Source of the DNA: Thermoplasmata archaeon
Lineage (GTDB): Archaea; Thermoplasmatota; Thermoplasmata; Lutacidiplasmatales; UBA184
Direction of reading: 5' to 3'
NCBI GenBank assembly: GCA_021796385.1
Contig: JAJYXQ010000059.1
Span: 27,546 to 91,545 of the forward strand
DNA length: 64,000 nt
The position numbers and the translations under genes were made by a program. How positions within the stretch are numbered: position 1 is the stretch's first letter; the number at the start of each line of letters is the position of its first letter. Shown piece after piece: positions 52,178 to 60,618 of this stretch. The notes below the pieces were generated by a model, which saw only the letters and a list, made by a program, of their open reading frames with translations, was not told the DNA's origin and did no database searches.

Positions 52178-52196
52178 GAACCGTAATATACGGTTC
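52178..52196 (+). promoter_or_regulatory. Perfect inverted repeat overlapping the marR promoter
   Basis: Arms GAACCGTA and TACGGTTC (8 bases each) around ATA. The centre TAATATA is also the TATA box, 22-28 bases before GTG 52212. An operator covering its own TATA box is the usual layout for MarR autorepression. Confidence 0.65.
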
Positions 52197-52211
52197 TGTA
52201 ATAAATCGGCC

Positions 52212-52715
52212 GTGAAGCCCGCCCGCACCGCGCGTTCGATTCGTCCCTCCGAATCCACGGGGGTCCCGGCCGAAGGCCCCTTCGAAGACTACCGCCTGAC
52301 CTTCCGTCTTCTCCGGCAGCTCCTCGGGGAGGTGCTGGCCCCCTTCGACCTCCTCGTTTCCGACTTCTTGGCGCTCAAACTGGCCGATCAGGGGCCGACC
52401 CGGGTGGGCAGCCTGAGCACCTACCTCGGCATCTCGCCCGCGGCGACGACCGAGCTCATCGATCGCCTTGAAGCGCGTCGCCTTCTGCACCGGGTACGGG
52501 ACCCCGCGGACCGGCGGGCGATACTCCTCGCCCTCACTTCGACCGGGCGGGCCCTTCTTCAACAGGCGAAGATGTCCTACGCCCACTTCCTCGAGTCGAT
52601 CGTCCGCGAGATGGACCCCGAAGACTTGGCCGCGCTCCGGCGGGGATCCCACGCGCTTTTTCTGATCCTCGTCCGGCACGGCGCCCCGGACGTTCCCACC
52701 AAGGGCGGGGGGTGA
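52212..52715 (+). CDS. MarR-family repressor next to an efflux pump
   Basis: 167 residues from GTG 52212; the longer open frame upstream is antisense to the divergent regulator and is not coding. The core winged helix reads LADQGPTRVGSLSTYLGISPAATTELIDRLEARRLLHRVRDPADRRAILLALTSTGRALL, the MarR pattern including DRRxxxLxLTxxG. It is followed after six bases by an MFS transporter, the classic pairing in which a MarR protein releases a pump gene when a drug or phenolic compound binds. A 19-base inverted repeat covers its TATA box. Confidence 0.9.
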   Translation: MKPARTARSIRPSESTGVPAEGPFEDYRLTFRLLRQLLGEVLAPFDLLVSDFLALKLADQGPTRVGSLSTYLGISPAATTELIDRLEARRLLHRVRDPADRRAILLALTSTGRALLQQAKMSYAHFLESIVREMDPEDLAALRRGSHALFLILVRHGAPDVPTKGGG

Positions 52716-52721
52716 ACTGCG

Positions 52722-54503
52722 ATGGTCGAATACAAGTGGACCGTTCTATCCAACACCACATTGGGCGCTCTCTTGGCCTCGCTTGACGGGACCATCGTCC
52801 TGATCTCCCTCCCGGTCATCTTCCACGGCCTCGGGGTCAACCCCTTCGACCCCTCCAGTTTCCCTCTCCTCATCTGGATGCTCCTCGGGTACGGTGTCGT
52901 CACGGGCACCTTGCTCGTGAGCTTCGGGCGTCTTTCGGACATCTACGGCCGGGCCCGGATGTACAATATGGGCTTCGCCATCTTTTCCCTGGGCTCTATC
53001 CTCCTCTTCGCCGAGCCGTTCTCGGGAACGACCGGTGCCCTGGCCCTCGTCCTCTTCCGCCTGGTGCAAGCCGTGGGGGCCTCCTTTCTCTTCGCCAATT
53101 CGGCCGCCCTTCTCACGGACGCCTTCCCGCCCCAAGAGCGGGGATTGGCCATGGGGGTGAACCAGATCGCCTTCATCGGTGGGTCCATGGCGGGGCTCAT
53201 CTTAGGGGGTATCCTCGCCGGCATACCGGACCTTCACTTCGCCGGTCTCACGCTGCCCACCTGGCGGATCATCTTCCTCGTGAGCGTTCCCGTGGGTGTG
53301 GCGGGGACCATCTGGGCCTACGCCAAGCTCCGGGAGATCTCGATCCGACGTTCGGACCAACGCATCGACTTTCTGGGGAATGCCACCTTTGCCGCCGGCC
53401 TCATTTCGCTGCTCGTGGCGGTGACCTACGGCCTGCTCCCCTATGGGGGATCGAGCACGGGATGGAGCGATCCGTGGGTCGTCGCCGGGATCGCCGGCGG
53501 GGCCGCGCTCCTCGTCCTCTTCCTCTTCATCGAACGGCGGGTCCGGGACCCGATGTTCCACCTCGAGCTCTTCCGTCGCCGTTCGTTCGCGGCCGGGATA
53601 TCGTCGGCCTTTCTCGGGTCCATCGCCCGGGGGGGCATGATGCTCCTCTTGGTGTTGTGGCTACAAGGGATCTGGCTCCCCTTGCACGGCTACTCCTTTT
53701 CGGAGACCCCGCTGTGGGCGGGCATCCTGATGACCCCGATGATGATCGGTTTCATCGTGTCCGGTCCGCTCTCCGGACGCCTCTCCGACCGGAAGGGAGC
53801 GAAGCTCATCTCCACGGTCGGGATGGGCATCGGCTCCCTCACCTTCTTCCTCCTGGCCCTCCTCCCGGTCGATTTCGCGTATTGGGAGCTCGGGACGATC
53901 CTCTTTGCGATGGGTATCGGGATGGGAATGTTCGCCTCACCGAATGCGGCCGCCATTATGAACTCCGTGCCTCCGGAGAACCGGGGGGCCTCCTCCGGCA
54001 TGATGACCACACTCCAGAACATCGGCCAGCAGGCCTCGCTCGCGCTCTTCTTCACGGTGGTCATCACCGGGCTCTCCCTTCACCTCGGCCCTTCGGTCAA
54101 TGGGGCCCTCACCGGGGCACAGGTGGTCCAGCCCGACCGCGGGATGATCGCCGGAGCGGTCTCGGCCAACCCTACCGGAGCGCTCTTCGGCGCCTTCCTC
54201 GGCGAGAACCCGATGGCTCCGCTCTTGCAGTCCTTGTCCAATGTGTCCGGATGGGTACCGTTGTCATCGTCCACCCAATCCACGCTGCTAGCCCCCCACT
54301 TCTTTGCGACGGCCATCGCCTCGGCCTTTTCCTCCTCGATCTCCGAGGCCTTCCTCGTTGCGGGCGTCCTGACCGCGTTCAGTACGCTCATCTCCGCCTT
54401 GCGCGGCGACCGCTTCGTGTATGATCAGGAGGCTCCCTCCATCCGAACCCGGGCGGAGGCAACCCCTGCTCGGGCCGTCTCCGGGGAGACCGGCGGGAAG
54501 TAA
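52722..54503 (+). CDS. MFS exporter of the DHA2 (14-helix) drug:proton antiporter type
   Basis: 593 residues. LLASLDGTIVLISLPVIFHGLGVNP is the helix-1 signature of DHA2 proteins, and SFGRLSDIYGRARMYNMGF is the loop motif. FRLVQAVGASFLFANSAALLTDAFPPQERGLAMG and RIIFLVSVPVGVAGTIWAYAKL follow. A long loop or insert lies near residues 455-530 before the last helices. Paired with the MarR repressor six bases upstream, so expression is probably induced by its substrates. It is a different protein from the MFS exporter at 8536 though of the same subfamily. Confidence 0.9.
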   Translation: MVEYKWTVLSNTTLGALLASLDGTIVLISLPVIFHGLGVNPFDPSSFPLLIWMLLGYGVVTGTLLVSFGRLSDIYGRARMYNMGFAIFSLGSILLFAEPFSGTTGALALVLFRLVQAVGASFLFANSAALLTDAFPPQERGLAMGVNQIAFIGGSMAGLILGGILAGIPDLHFAGLTLPTWRIIFLVSVPVGVAGTIWAYAKLREISIRRSDQRIDFLGNATFAAGLISLLVAVTYGLLPYGGSSTGWSDPWVVAGIAGGAALLVLFLFIERRVRDPMFHLELFRRRSFAAGISSAFLGSIARGGMMLLLVLWLQGIWLPLHGYSFSETPLWAGILMTPMMIGFIVSGPLSGRLSDRKGAKLISTVGMGIGSLTFFLLALLPVDFAYWELGTILFAMGIGMGMFASPNAAAIMNSVPPENRGASSGMMTTLQNIGQQASLALFFTVVITGLSLHLGPSVNGALTGAQVVQPDRGMIAGAVSANPTGALFGAFLGENPMAPLLQSLSNVSGWVPLSSSTQSTLLAPHFFATAIASAFSSSISEAFLVAGVLTAFSTLISALRGDRFVYDQEAPSIRTRAEATPARAVSGETGGK

Positions 54504-54562
54504 GCTCTCGCAAGCGGGTAGTCCGCGGAGCTTCGGACCTCTCCAAGCGCCCCCCCATCCGA

Positions 54563-54568
54563 TTTTTT
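54563..54568 (+). terminator. T-tract after the MFS gene
   Basis: Six T residues about 60 bases past the stop of the marR-MFS pair. Confidence 0.4.
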
Positions 54569-54682
54569 CACGCCTGGGCAGAAGAGGAACGGAAAGGGAG
54601 TGGACGGATCTGGTCCCTCCCCGTGGGACACTCTGCGTGAGGTAACGGTAAGTCTTAAGTCTTGGTGAACGGGTCTCATATC

Positions 54683-57600
54683 GTGCCAGACGAAAGCATC
54701 GTCCTTCCTCTTCAAACCAGGATCCCTCTGGTCGGGAGGGACCGGGAACGGGAATCCCTAGCGGGCGCTCTCGAGCAGGTCCTCAAGTCTCTGGGGTGTA
54801 CCTGGCTTATCGAAGGACCACCCGGGATTGGAAAAACCCAGCTCGTGAAGTGGTTGGAAGGCGCAGCGGCCCAGCGCAGGGTACGCACCCACTGGGGATA
54901 CTGCCTGAAGGAGTCCAACGCCCCCTTCTTCCCTTTTGAACAGATCTTCCGGACATTGGTACCATCGGGCCCGGCTTCGTCGGAACTCCCCGGTACCGGC
55001 GGCCCTGACCTCCTTCCGCCGGTGCTCATTTTCCCGGACGAACGGCCTTCCCGGATGCTGCATCGGATCGCCACGCTCTCTTCCGCTCATCCCTGTCTGA
55101 TCGTAGGTCGGGAGCGGCCCGCCTCGCTCCGTCAGTCGTATCCGGGGCTTGCCCAAACCACGCGATTTCTCCGATTCACCACGAGTGAGTCTGAGCCGGA
55201 AGGCATCGCCCCCGGGCAGATCGACGCGATCGGGGAGCGCCTCGCCAGCCATCTCGACCAGCAAAAGGGATCTGTGATAGCCCTGGGCGGCGTGGATTAC
55301 CTAGTGAGCCAGAACGGCTTTTCCCCGGTATTGAAACTGGTGCAGTTCCTTCGAGAGGAAGCCGAGAGGACCGAATCTCACCTCCTCCTTACTGTGAACC
55401 CGGCGACGCTTGAAAAGCGGGAAGTAGCCCTCTTGTGCAGTGAGGGGGATGTGGAACCAACGGCCAATGCCGACCGGGTAGACGTCCCCGGAGCCCCGCT
55501 GACACCCGCCGCCACTATGCTACGATACCTGGACCTGCTCGAACAACAGGCCCCGCACGAGCCCTGCCTCCTCGTCTTGGATGACGTACAATGGGCAGAT
55601 CCGGACTCGTTGCGCACATTCCAGTTCCTCGCCCGCAATGTACGGCACCTTCCCGTCCTCATCGTTGGGACCCTGCGGACGGAGGAGCATTCCTCGGATG
55701 CCGAAGCCCCGGAGCAGGTGCTTCAGACCATCCTAGACAAGTGTGACGCCGAGGGGCTGATTTCCCGCTTGTCCCTCCGGGGACTTCCGGCGGAGGATGT
55801 GCGTGTTCTTGCCGAGAGCACTCTCGGGCTACCGTTCCGTCGGGCGGAGGATGAAGCCCTCGTCACCCTCTTCCACCGGACCGAAGGGAACCCCTACTTT
55901 GTTCAGGAAACGCTACGACAGCTCGTCCAGGATCGATGGATCCAACGGGAGGACGGAGGGGCTGTCCTCCGGGTTCCCCATTCGGAGGGCCCCTTTGCTT
56001 CGGCGTTGAGCACGTCCATCCCCCCCACTTTGCGACGCCTGGTCGCGCGACGACTCTCCCTACTGACGAGCGATGAACTTGAACTACTCCGGTGGGCATC
56101 GATCGTGGGCAGCGAGTTCGATCTTCCTCCCCTCGTATCGGTCCTCTCCCGAGACGCGGGACTCCTCCGGGAGGGCTTTCACCATTTGGAACGGGACCTT
56201 CATCTGCTCGAGGCGGCATCCGAACCGGGGCGGTGGTCGTTCTCCCATCCCTTGGTATGGGAAGTCACGCGGGCCGAGCTTCCTGAGCCGGAATTCCGGA
56301 AAAGGGCCGGGGAGCTCGCCCGATGGTGGAAGGTCTACCGCCCTGACGAGGTCGAGGTCGTGAGTCGCCTCTTCTACGAGGCTTTGGTGCCAACCGAAGG
56401 CCTGCCTTGGGTGCGCAAGGCTCTTGACAGGGCCCTCACCAACCACGCCCCGGAAACCGTGGAACGATACCACCGGTGGTTGGACGACCTGATGCGGATT
56501 GGAGGGGCCCCCCCGGAAGAGCGGTATCGGGAAGGGGTGGCGGTCAGCGAACGGCTGCTGCTTGAGATCGGCAGCAACGCCTCCCTCATCCGCATGCTCC
56601 GATCGCTCACCGAACTCCCGGTCTCGGCCGCGGACCAGCTCTCGGCAAAGATCCTCCTCGCATATGCGCTCGCCGCCGTCAACATTCGTGACGCCCGGGA
56701 ACTGATGGCGATCCTCTCCCCCGAACTCGAGGCAAGCTCCGGCAAGGTCGATCCCAAGTGGGAGGCGGTGGCGGCTTTGGTCCGCGTCGGTACCCTCATT
56801 CGCCAAGCCAAGTACGCCGCCGTTCTCCAAGAGGTTGTCCAAATCGAACCCGTGCTCCGAGAAGTCAAGGAGCCGTGGGTCAAGGGTCGAATGGCCTACG
56901 CCCGCGGGCATTCCTTGGCTTACCTGGGGCGCATCCCAGAGGCGAAGGACGCGCTTGTACAACTCCAGCAACTGGCGAAGGAAATGGGTACGCCGTTCCT
57001 TGAGATCTTCTGCGCAGGCCTGAAAGGGGCCATCGCCGAGATCGAGGGTGACCTAGAGGAAGGGGAAGCGAGCCAGGAAAGGGCTCTTACCCTCGCGCGT
57101 AGCCGCGGGGACATCCGGGCCATGTCCGTCGCGTATGGGAACCTCGTCATCAGCTGTTCATTCCGGGGGAAGACCGAACGCGCACGCCAGTTCCTGGCGG
57201 AAGGACAACAGTACTGCGACCGGTTCGACCTGAAGGATATCGCCGAGCACCTGAACATCGGCGAAGCGTACATCCTGTGGCGGGAAGAGCGGTGGAAGGA
57301 CCTTCGCGATCGGTGTGCCAACATTTTGAACCAGACCACTTCCAACGAGGCGGGACGAGCCTTGGCGCTCTCGTTCCTTGCCGAGGCCTATCTCGAGTTG
57401 GACGACGTCGGGGCAGCTCGTTCCACGTTCGACCGTGTCGAGGCCCGGAAGGAGGAGCTCGAGCCCGGGGAACTGACGAATCTCTTGCGGGTCCGTTCAC
57501 TATTGGAAGAGCGGTCCGGCGACCTTTCCGCCGCTCGGGAATCCCTAACGGCGGCCTCTCGACTCCTCAAGGACCATCCGAACATGTTCTGGGGGGGTTG

Positions 57601-57751
57601 GCTCGCGGCTGCCATGGCCCGTTGGGAATCGCGCTACGGGTCCTCTACCCTCGCAAAGACCTATGCGTCCACTGCCCGCTCCGAGATAGTGCGAAGCGGG
57701 GTGAAGCTGGAAAGCTGCCCCCGTTGGATCCGGGAGATATTCCCTCGGTGA
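54683..57751 (+). CDS. STAND-type ATPase with an embedded DUF835-like domain and C-terminal TPR-like repeats
   Basis: About 1022 residues if GTG 54683 is the start; TTG 54662 and GTG 54665 are in-frame alternatives. A TATA-like CTTAAG at 54653-54658 fits a leaderless start at 54683. Residue numbers below count from 54662. Walker A is GPPGIGKT (52-59), Walker B LLVLDDVQWAD (303-313). Between them, about residues 130-262 resemble DUF835: CLIVGRERPASLRQSYPG, GVDYLVSQNGFSPVLKLVQFL and LLLTVNPATLEKREVALL. After the AAA_16-type ATPase core comes a winged-helix-like segment (PPTLRRLVARRLSLL) and then about 400 residues of helical TPR-like repeats. There is no LuxR or cyclase domain at the end. A signal-sensing switch is likely; partner unknown. 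Confidence 0.82.
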   Translation: MPDESIVLPLQTRIPLVGRDRERESLAGALEQVLKSLGCTWLIEGPPGIGKTQLVKWLEGAAAQRRVRTHWGYCLKESNAPFFPFEQIFRTLVPSGPASSELPGTGGPDLLPPVLIFPDERPSRMLHRIATLSSAHPCLIVGRERPASLRQSYPGLAQTTRFLRFTTSESEPEGIAPGQIDAIGERLASHLDQQKGSVIALGGVDYLVSQNGFSPVLKLVQFLREEAERTESHLLLTVNPATLEKREVALLCSEGDVEPTANADRVDVPGAPLTPAATMLRYLDLLEQQAPHEPCLLVLDDVQWADPDSLRTFQFLARNVRHLPVLIVGTLRTEEHSSDAEAPEQVLQTILDKCDAEGLISRLSLRGLPAEDVRVLAESTLGLPFRRAEDEALVTLFHRTEGNPYFVQETLRQLVQDRWIQREDGGAVLRVPHSEGPFASALSTSIPPTLRRLVARRLSLLTSDELELLRWASIVGSEFDLPPLVSVLSRDAGLLREGFHHLERDLHLLEAASEPGRWSFSHPLVWEVTRAELPEPEFRKRAGELARWWKVYRPDEVEVVSRLFYEALVPTEGLPWVRKALDRALTNHAPETVERYHRWLDDLMRIGGAPPEERYREGVAVSERLLLEIGSNASLIRMLRSLTELPVSAADQLSAKILLAYALAAVNIRDARELMAILSPELEASSGKVDPKWEAVAALVRVGTLIRQAKYAAVLQEVVQIEPVLREVKEPWVKGRMAYARGHSLAYLGRIPEAKDALVQLQQLAKEMGTPFLEIFCAGLKGAIAEIEGDLEEGEASQERALTLARSRGDIRAMSVAYGNLVISCSFRGKTERARQFLAEGQQYCDRFDLKDIAEHLNIGEAYILWREERWKDLRDRCANILNQTTSNEAGRALALSFLAEAYLELDDVGAARSTFDRVEARKEELEPGELTNLLRVRSLLEERSGDLSAARESLTAASRLLKDHPNMFWGGWLAAAMARWESRYGSSTLAKTYASTARSEIVRSGVKLESCPRWIREIFPR

Positions 57752-57811
57752 AATGATCACCCGCCCTTCCGGGACCTCAGATCGGGGGCATCATCCAGGG
57801 GGCGGCGTGAT

Positions 57812-58264
57812 CTACTTCCGGACAAGGAACTGCACTTCGCAGTGCGCCCAAGCGTCGGCGTCCGACCAGGGATCTCCGGAATAGACTTCCCGGAAACCTC
57901 GGGTCCCCGAGATCTCCTTGTATCTCTTTCGCCAGCGTACCCAGTCGGAGAGGCCATGGTAGATCACGCGGTCCGCGATCTCTTCCGGGTTGAAGACGAC
58001 TCGGGCCACCCAGGTGGCCGGCAGCGTTTTTATCCGGATCTTCCCGCGGGGGGCGGCCTCTCCCTTCACTTCAAGGCAGGCTGTCCACCGGTCATCCGAT
58101 GGGTGGGAGAAGATCCAACGGCCCGTACGCAGTCCTGCTTCCGCCGCCCACGCTGTCAACTCTCGGAATTCGGTCCGGAGGACGCCTTCCTTCCAGGGTG
58201 TAATCCGCGATATCGACGCCACACGGATGCTCGGCACCTTCTTCAGTTCAAAGTCTACTGTCAT
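57812..58264 (-). CDS. GyrI-like/AraC effector-binding-type small-molecule-binding protein
   Basis: 150 residues from ATG 58264; an ATG 18 bases upstream is possible, but 58264 sits at proper distance from a GGAGG element and a TATA-like GTTAAGGA. The pattern VDFELKKVPSIRVASISR, then FRELTAWAAEAGL, then IKTLPATWVARVVF and YHGLSDWVRWRKRY matches the GyrI-like/effector-binding beta-barrel that binds small amphipathic molecules. There is no DNA-binding domain here, but it is divergent from an HTH_10 regulator only about 100 bases away. It could serve as a ligand-binding partner or a hydrolase-like member. Confidence 0.72.
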   Translation of the reverse strand: MTVDFELKKVPSIRVASISRITPWKEGVLRTEFRELTAWAAEAGLRTGRWIFSHPSDDRWTACLEVKGEAAPRGKIRIKTLPATWVARVVFNPEEIADRVIYHGLSDWVRWRKRYKEISGTRGFREVYSGDPWSDADAWAHCEVQFLVRK

Positions 58265-58367
58265 CTTCCCTCGCCTCCTCAAGTATCCTTAACACCCAAG
58301 AAGAGATGACATTGTAACCGCCCTGGGGCGGCTGGATTAAGAGCGCTGGTGTTATCCCGGCCTTGGT

Positions 58368-59198
58368 ATGGAGATCGTGGATGCCCGGTTCCGCGTGCGC
58401 CATCCTTGCCCGTATTGTGAAGTGTCCGTTCGTTATCCAGAGACGCTCCTCCTCCTGTGGTGCGACAATCTGAGGGACACGTTCCTCGTATCTTCACCGG
58501 ACGAACTGGAACTCCGACGCGTGCTTTCCGACATCCGGACCACCTTCCGCGGTCGGGTGCTTGTCCGTGCCGGGGCGATCGCCCTCACGACCGTGCCCGA
58601 ATTCCAATGGGCGTCGCCCCCGTCCGTGACCAACATGGCCCGGCGAAGTGGGTTGTGGTTCCTTCCCCCGGTCCACTATTACAAAGGCTGGGAGACGTAT
58701 CGCCTGATCTCTCCGGGCCGTAGGCGACTTCAGCGCTTTTTCTCCCAACTGCGACGGGTTGGTGATATCGAGGTCCTGTCTGTCGCTGAACTCCCGGGCC
58801 TCGAATCCTTGGTGGAGCTTCCCGTGGCCTCGGTACATCTGTTCGATGGGCTCACCACGAAGCAGGTCGAAGTCATGCTAGCCGCCATCAAGGGCGGTCT
58901 CCTAGAGGTGCCGTCCCGGGCCCGATGGGAGGTGGTGGCCCGGGGACTGGGACTCTCGCGGTCAACCTTCGGGGAACATCTCCGTAAAGGACAACGGCGT
59001 CTGATAGAGAACAGCAGCGCCGCCCTGCACGCTTACCTCACCACCCGAGGGAAACCCGTGCTGCTCCCCGCCAACCCGAAGTCGGGGGAGAACCCCCGGC
59101 TACTACCGGGAGCGGGCGGGAATGGGTCGAAGCCCTTCCCGAGCGGGCCCTCCTACGCTTTGCGCCGACATAGACGGGTGCGGCGGGCTCGTTCATGA
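58368..59198 (+). CDS. Bat-type (HTH_10) transcriptional regulator
   Basis: 276 residues. LTTKQVEVMLAAIKGGLLEVPSRARWEVVARGLGLSRSTFGEHLRKGQRRLIEN (residues about 163-216) is a clear HTH_10 domain. The N-terminal 150 residues form the sensor domain, with an early HPCPYCE motif (two cysteines, possible metal or redox site). About 55 extra residues after the HTH are Pro/Gly/Arg-rich and probably disordered. It is divergent from the GyrI-like gene and likely controls it or senses the same ligand. It ends about 75 bases before eIF1. Confidence 0.85.
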   Translation: MEIVDARFRVRHPCPYCEVSVRYPETLLLLWCDNLRDTFLVSSPDELELRRVLSDIRTTFRGRVLVRAGAIALTTVPEFQWASPPSVTNMARRSGLWFLPPVHYYKGWETYRLISPGRRRLQRFFSQLRRVGDIEVLSVAELPGLESLVELPVASVHLFDGLTTKQVEVMLAAIKGGLLEVPSRARWEVVARGLGLSRSTFGEHLRKGQRRLIENSSAALHAYLTTRGKPVLLPANPKSGENPRLLPGAGGNGSKPFPSGPSYALRRHRRVRRARS

Positions 59199-59230
59199 CC
59201 CACCGCCGGCGCCCCTGGAGGGGCACAAAG

Positions 59231-59238
59231 TCAAATAC
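59231..59238 (+). promoter_or_regulatory. TATA-box candidate of the eIF1-rpoL-kptA cluster
   Basis: TCAAATAC preceded by AAAG, about 37-44 bases before GTG 59275. Confidence 0.4.
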
Positions 59239-59274
59239 CTCCGGCCCTCTTCTGGGGTTGAGTCAGCAAAGAAC

Positions 59275-59553
59275 GTGCAGGAATACGATCCGCTGCAGGA
59301 GATCACCAAGGAGCTCGACCGGGAAGAATCCGTCCTCACCGTCCGGGTCGAGAAGCGGCGGTACAACAAGCCCGCCACCATCATCGCCGGATTCCCGAAG
59401 GACACGAACCTTCACGATATCACCCGCCAACTCAAGACCGCCCTAGCCACGGGGGGGACGTCCAAAGACGGCGAGATCGTCCTCAACGGGGATCACTTCC
59501 GGCGGGCCAAGGAAAAGCTGGAGGCCTTGGGCTATCACATTTCGGGCGGCTAA
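59275..59553 (+). CDS. Translation initiation factor aIF1 (SUI1/eIF1 family)
   Basis: 92 residues from GTG 59275. The sequence ESVLTVRVEKRRYNKPATIIAGFPKD, then DITRQLKTALATGGTSKDGEIVLNGDH and EALGYHISG, is the SUI1 domain. Basic residues in the RRYNKP loop contact the small ribosomal subunit. It secures start-codon choice. The frame is open further 5' into the regulator gene end, but those codons are not conserved-looking. rpoL follows after 23 bases. Confidence 0.93.
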   Translation: MQEYDPLQEITKELDREESVLTVRVEKRRYNKPATIIAGFPKDTNLHDITRQLKTALATGGTSKDGEIVLNGDHFRRAKEKLEALGYHISGG

Positions 59554-59576
59554 GGCCCTCGGGACACATCACGATC

Positions 59577-59864
59577 ATGCAGGTAAAACTGGTGGAAAAG
59601 GGGCACGACTTCCTGCGCCTTTCGCTCCCGAAAGGCGCCGAGACCATCCTGGTGCCGCTCGTCGAGGGGCTCCAGGCCGAGGAGGCCGTCGTCGAGGCGA
59701 GATACTACATAGGGCACCCCTTCGCGGAAGATCCGGGCCTCTACCTCAAGACGAAGGGTGAGAAGCCTCAGGCGGTTCTCAAACGGGTCCTCAAGTCCCT
59801 TTCGGACAACTATTCCGATGTCCTGGTCCGCTTCGATAAGGTCGCCGAGAAGCAGCGCAGCTGA
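59577..59864 (+). CDS. rpoL: RNA polymerase subunit L (Rpo11/RpoL)
   Basis: 95 residues. The order is MQVKLVEKGHDFLRLSLP, then LVPLVEGLQAEEAVVEARYYIGHPFAEDPGLYLKTKGEKPQAVLKRVLKSLSD. This is the Rpb11/RpoL fold with the conserved IGHPxxxxPxLYxxT segment. It pairs with RpoD (Rpb3) to nucleate polymerase assembly. It lies between eIF1 and kptA in one transcription direction. Confidence 0.93.
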   Translation: MQVKLVEKGHDFLRLSLPKGAETILVPLVEGLQAEEAVVEARYYIGHPFAEDPGLYLKTKGEKPQAVLKRVLKSLSDNYSDVLVRFDKVAEKQRS

Positions 59865-59878
59865 TCTTTCTCTTTCCC

Positions 59879-60553
59879 ATGCTCAAGGAATGCGTCAAGC
59901 ACGGATACTTCCGGGGGGACGTATGCCCCCTTTGCGGGGACGAGGCGCGGTTCTTCATGGACGACAGGGAGCTCGACCACATGGCGCGTATCGTGGCGGG
60001 CATCTTGCGTCATTTTCCGCCCCGGTACGGCTTGACCCCCGGTGAGAACGGATGGGTCCAGATGCGGGACCTCGTTCAGGCCATCAAGTCCCAGCACCGG
60101 AACTATCCCTGGCTCAAGGGGCACCACATCATCGCCCTCGCCATGACAGACCCGAAGGGGCGTTACGAGATCCGGGACGATGCGATCCGCGCCACGTACG
60201 GACACACCGTGGACGTCGACCTTGACCTTCCCACGGACAACATCCCCGAGAACCTCTACTATCCCGTTACACCGGAAGAGCGGGACCTCGTGCTGGAGGT
60301 CGGCCTGCGCCCCACCGACCGGAAGAAGGTACACCTTTCCCTGACCGCCTCGGATGCGTTCAGCGCCGGAAGGGTCCGGTGCCCATCACCCACGATCCTC
60401 TCTGTGGACACTCGTAAGACCGTGGAAGATGGACACACCATCCAACGGGCCGGAAAGACGGTATTCCTTGTCGATATGGTCCCTCCGGCCATGCTCTCCC
60501 TGTACGCGGGGGAACTCCCCTCCCCGGAAGTTTCCGGACCGAGAGAAGACTGA
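59879..60553 (+). CDS. kptA: KptA/Tpt1 family RNA 2'-phosphotransferase with zinc-knuckle N-terminus
   Basis: 224 residues. Residues 5-19 (ECVKHGY...CPLC) form a Cys/His zinc site often attached to archaeal KptA. The core has LRHFPPRYGL (Arg44-His45), GENGWVQMRDLVQAI, IRATYGHTV (Arg104, Gly-His 108-109), LRPTDRKKVHLS and VLSVD-like strands, the set used for NAD-dependent removal of an RNA 2'-phosphate. Physiological substrates in archaea are debated. The gene follows rpoL by 14 bases. Confidence 0.9.
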   Translation: MLKECVKHGYFRGDVCPLCGDEARFFMDDRELDHMARIVAGILRHFPPRYGLTPGENGWVQMRDLVQAIKSQHRNYPWLKGHHIIALAMTDPKGRYEIRDDAIRATYGHTVDVDLDLPTDNIPENLYYPVTPEERDLVLEVGLRPTDRKKVHLSLTASDAFSAGRVRCPSPTILSVDTRKTVEDGHTIQRAGKTVFLVDMVPPAMLSLYAGELPSPEVSGPRED

Positions 60554-60583
60554 GTCGCTTCGGCACCTTTCCTTTCACGGTAC

Positions 60584-60603
60584 GGCGGACCGTTCGTTCC
60601 GCC
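60584..60603. terminator. Hairpin between kptA and the converging regulator gene
   Basis: Arms GGCGGA and TCCGCC with an eight-base loop, in the 65-base gap between two converging stops. Weak evidence without a T tract. Confidence 0.3.
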
Positions 60604-60618
60604 ACCCGGGGGATTCGT

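Noticed and set aside
51675..52211. 5' extension of the marR frame
   Set aside because: It runs antisense through the divergent cysteine-cluster regulator and would place the operator and both TATA boxes inside a coding region.
51675..52715. Fusion of a second domain to MarR
   Set aside because: The apparent extra 179 residues are only the antisense shadow noted above.
49687..54503. The cysteine-cluster regulator as SufR controlling the suf genes
   Set aside because: The sufCSB genes are 16 kb away and the regulator is coupled to the SDR and QueA-like genes. The cysteine spacing is that of the broader COG2345-like group, so SufR function is not claimed.
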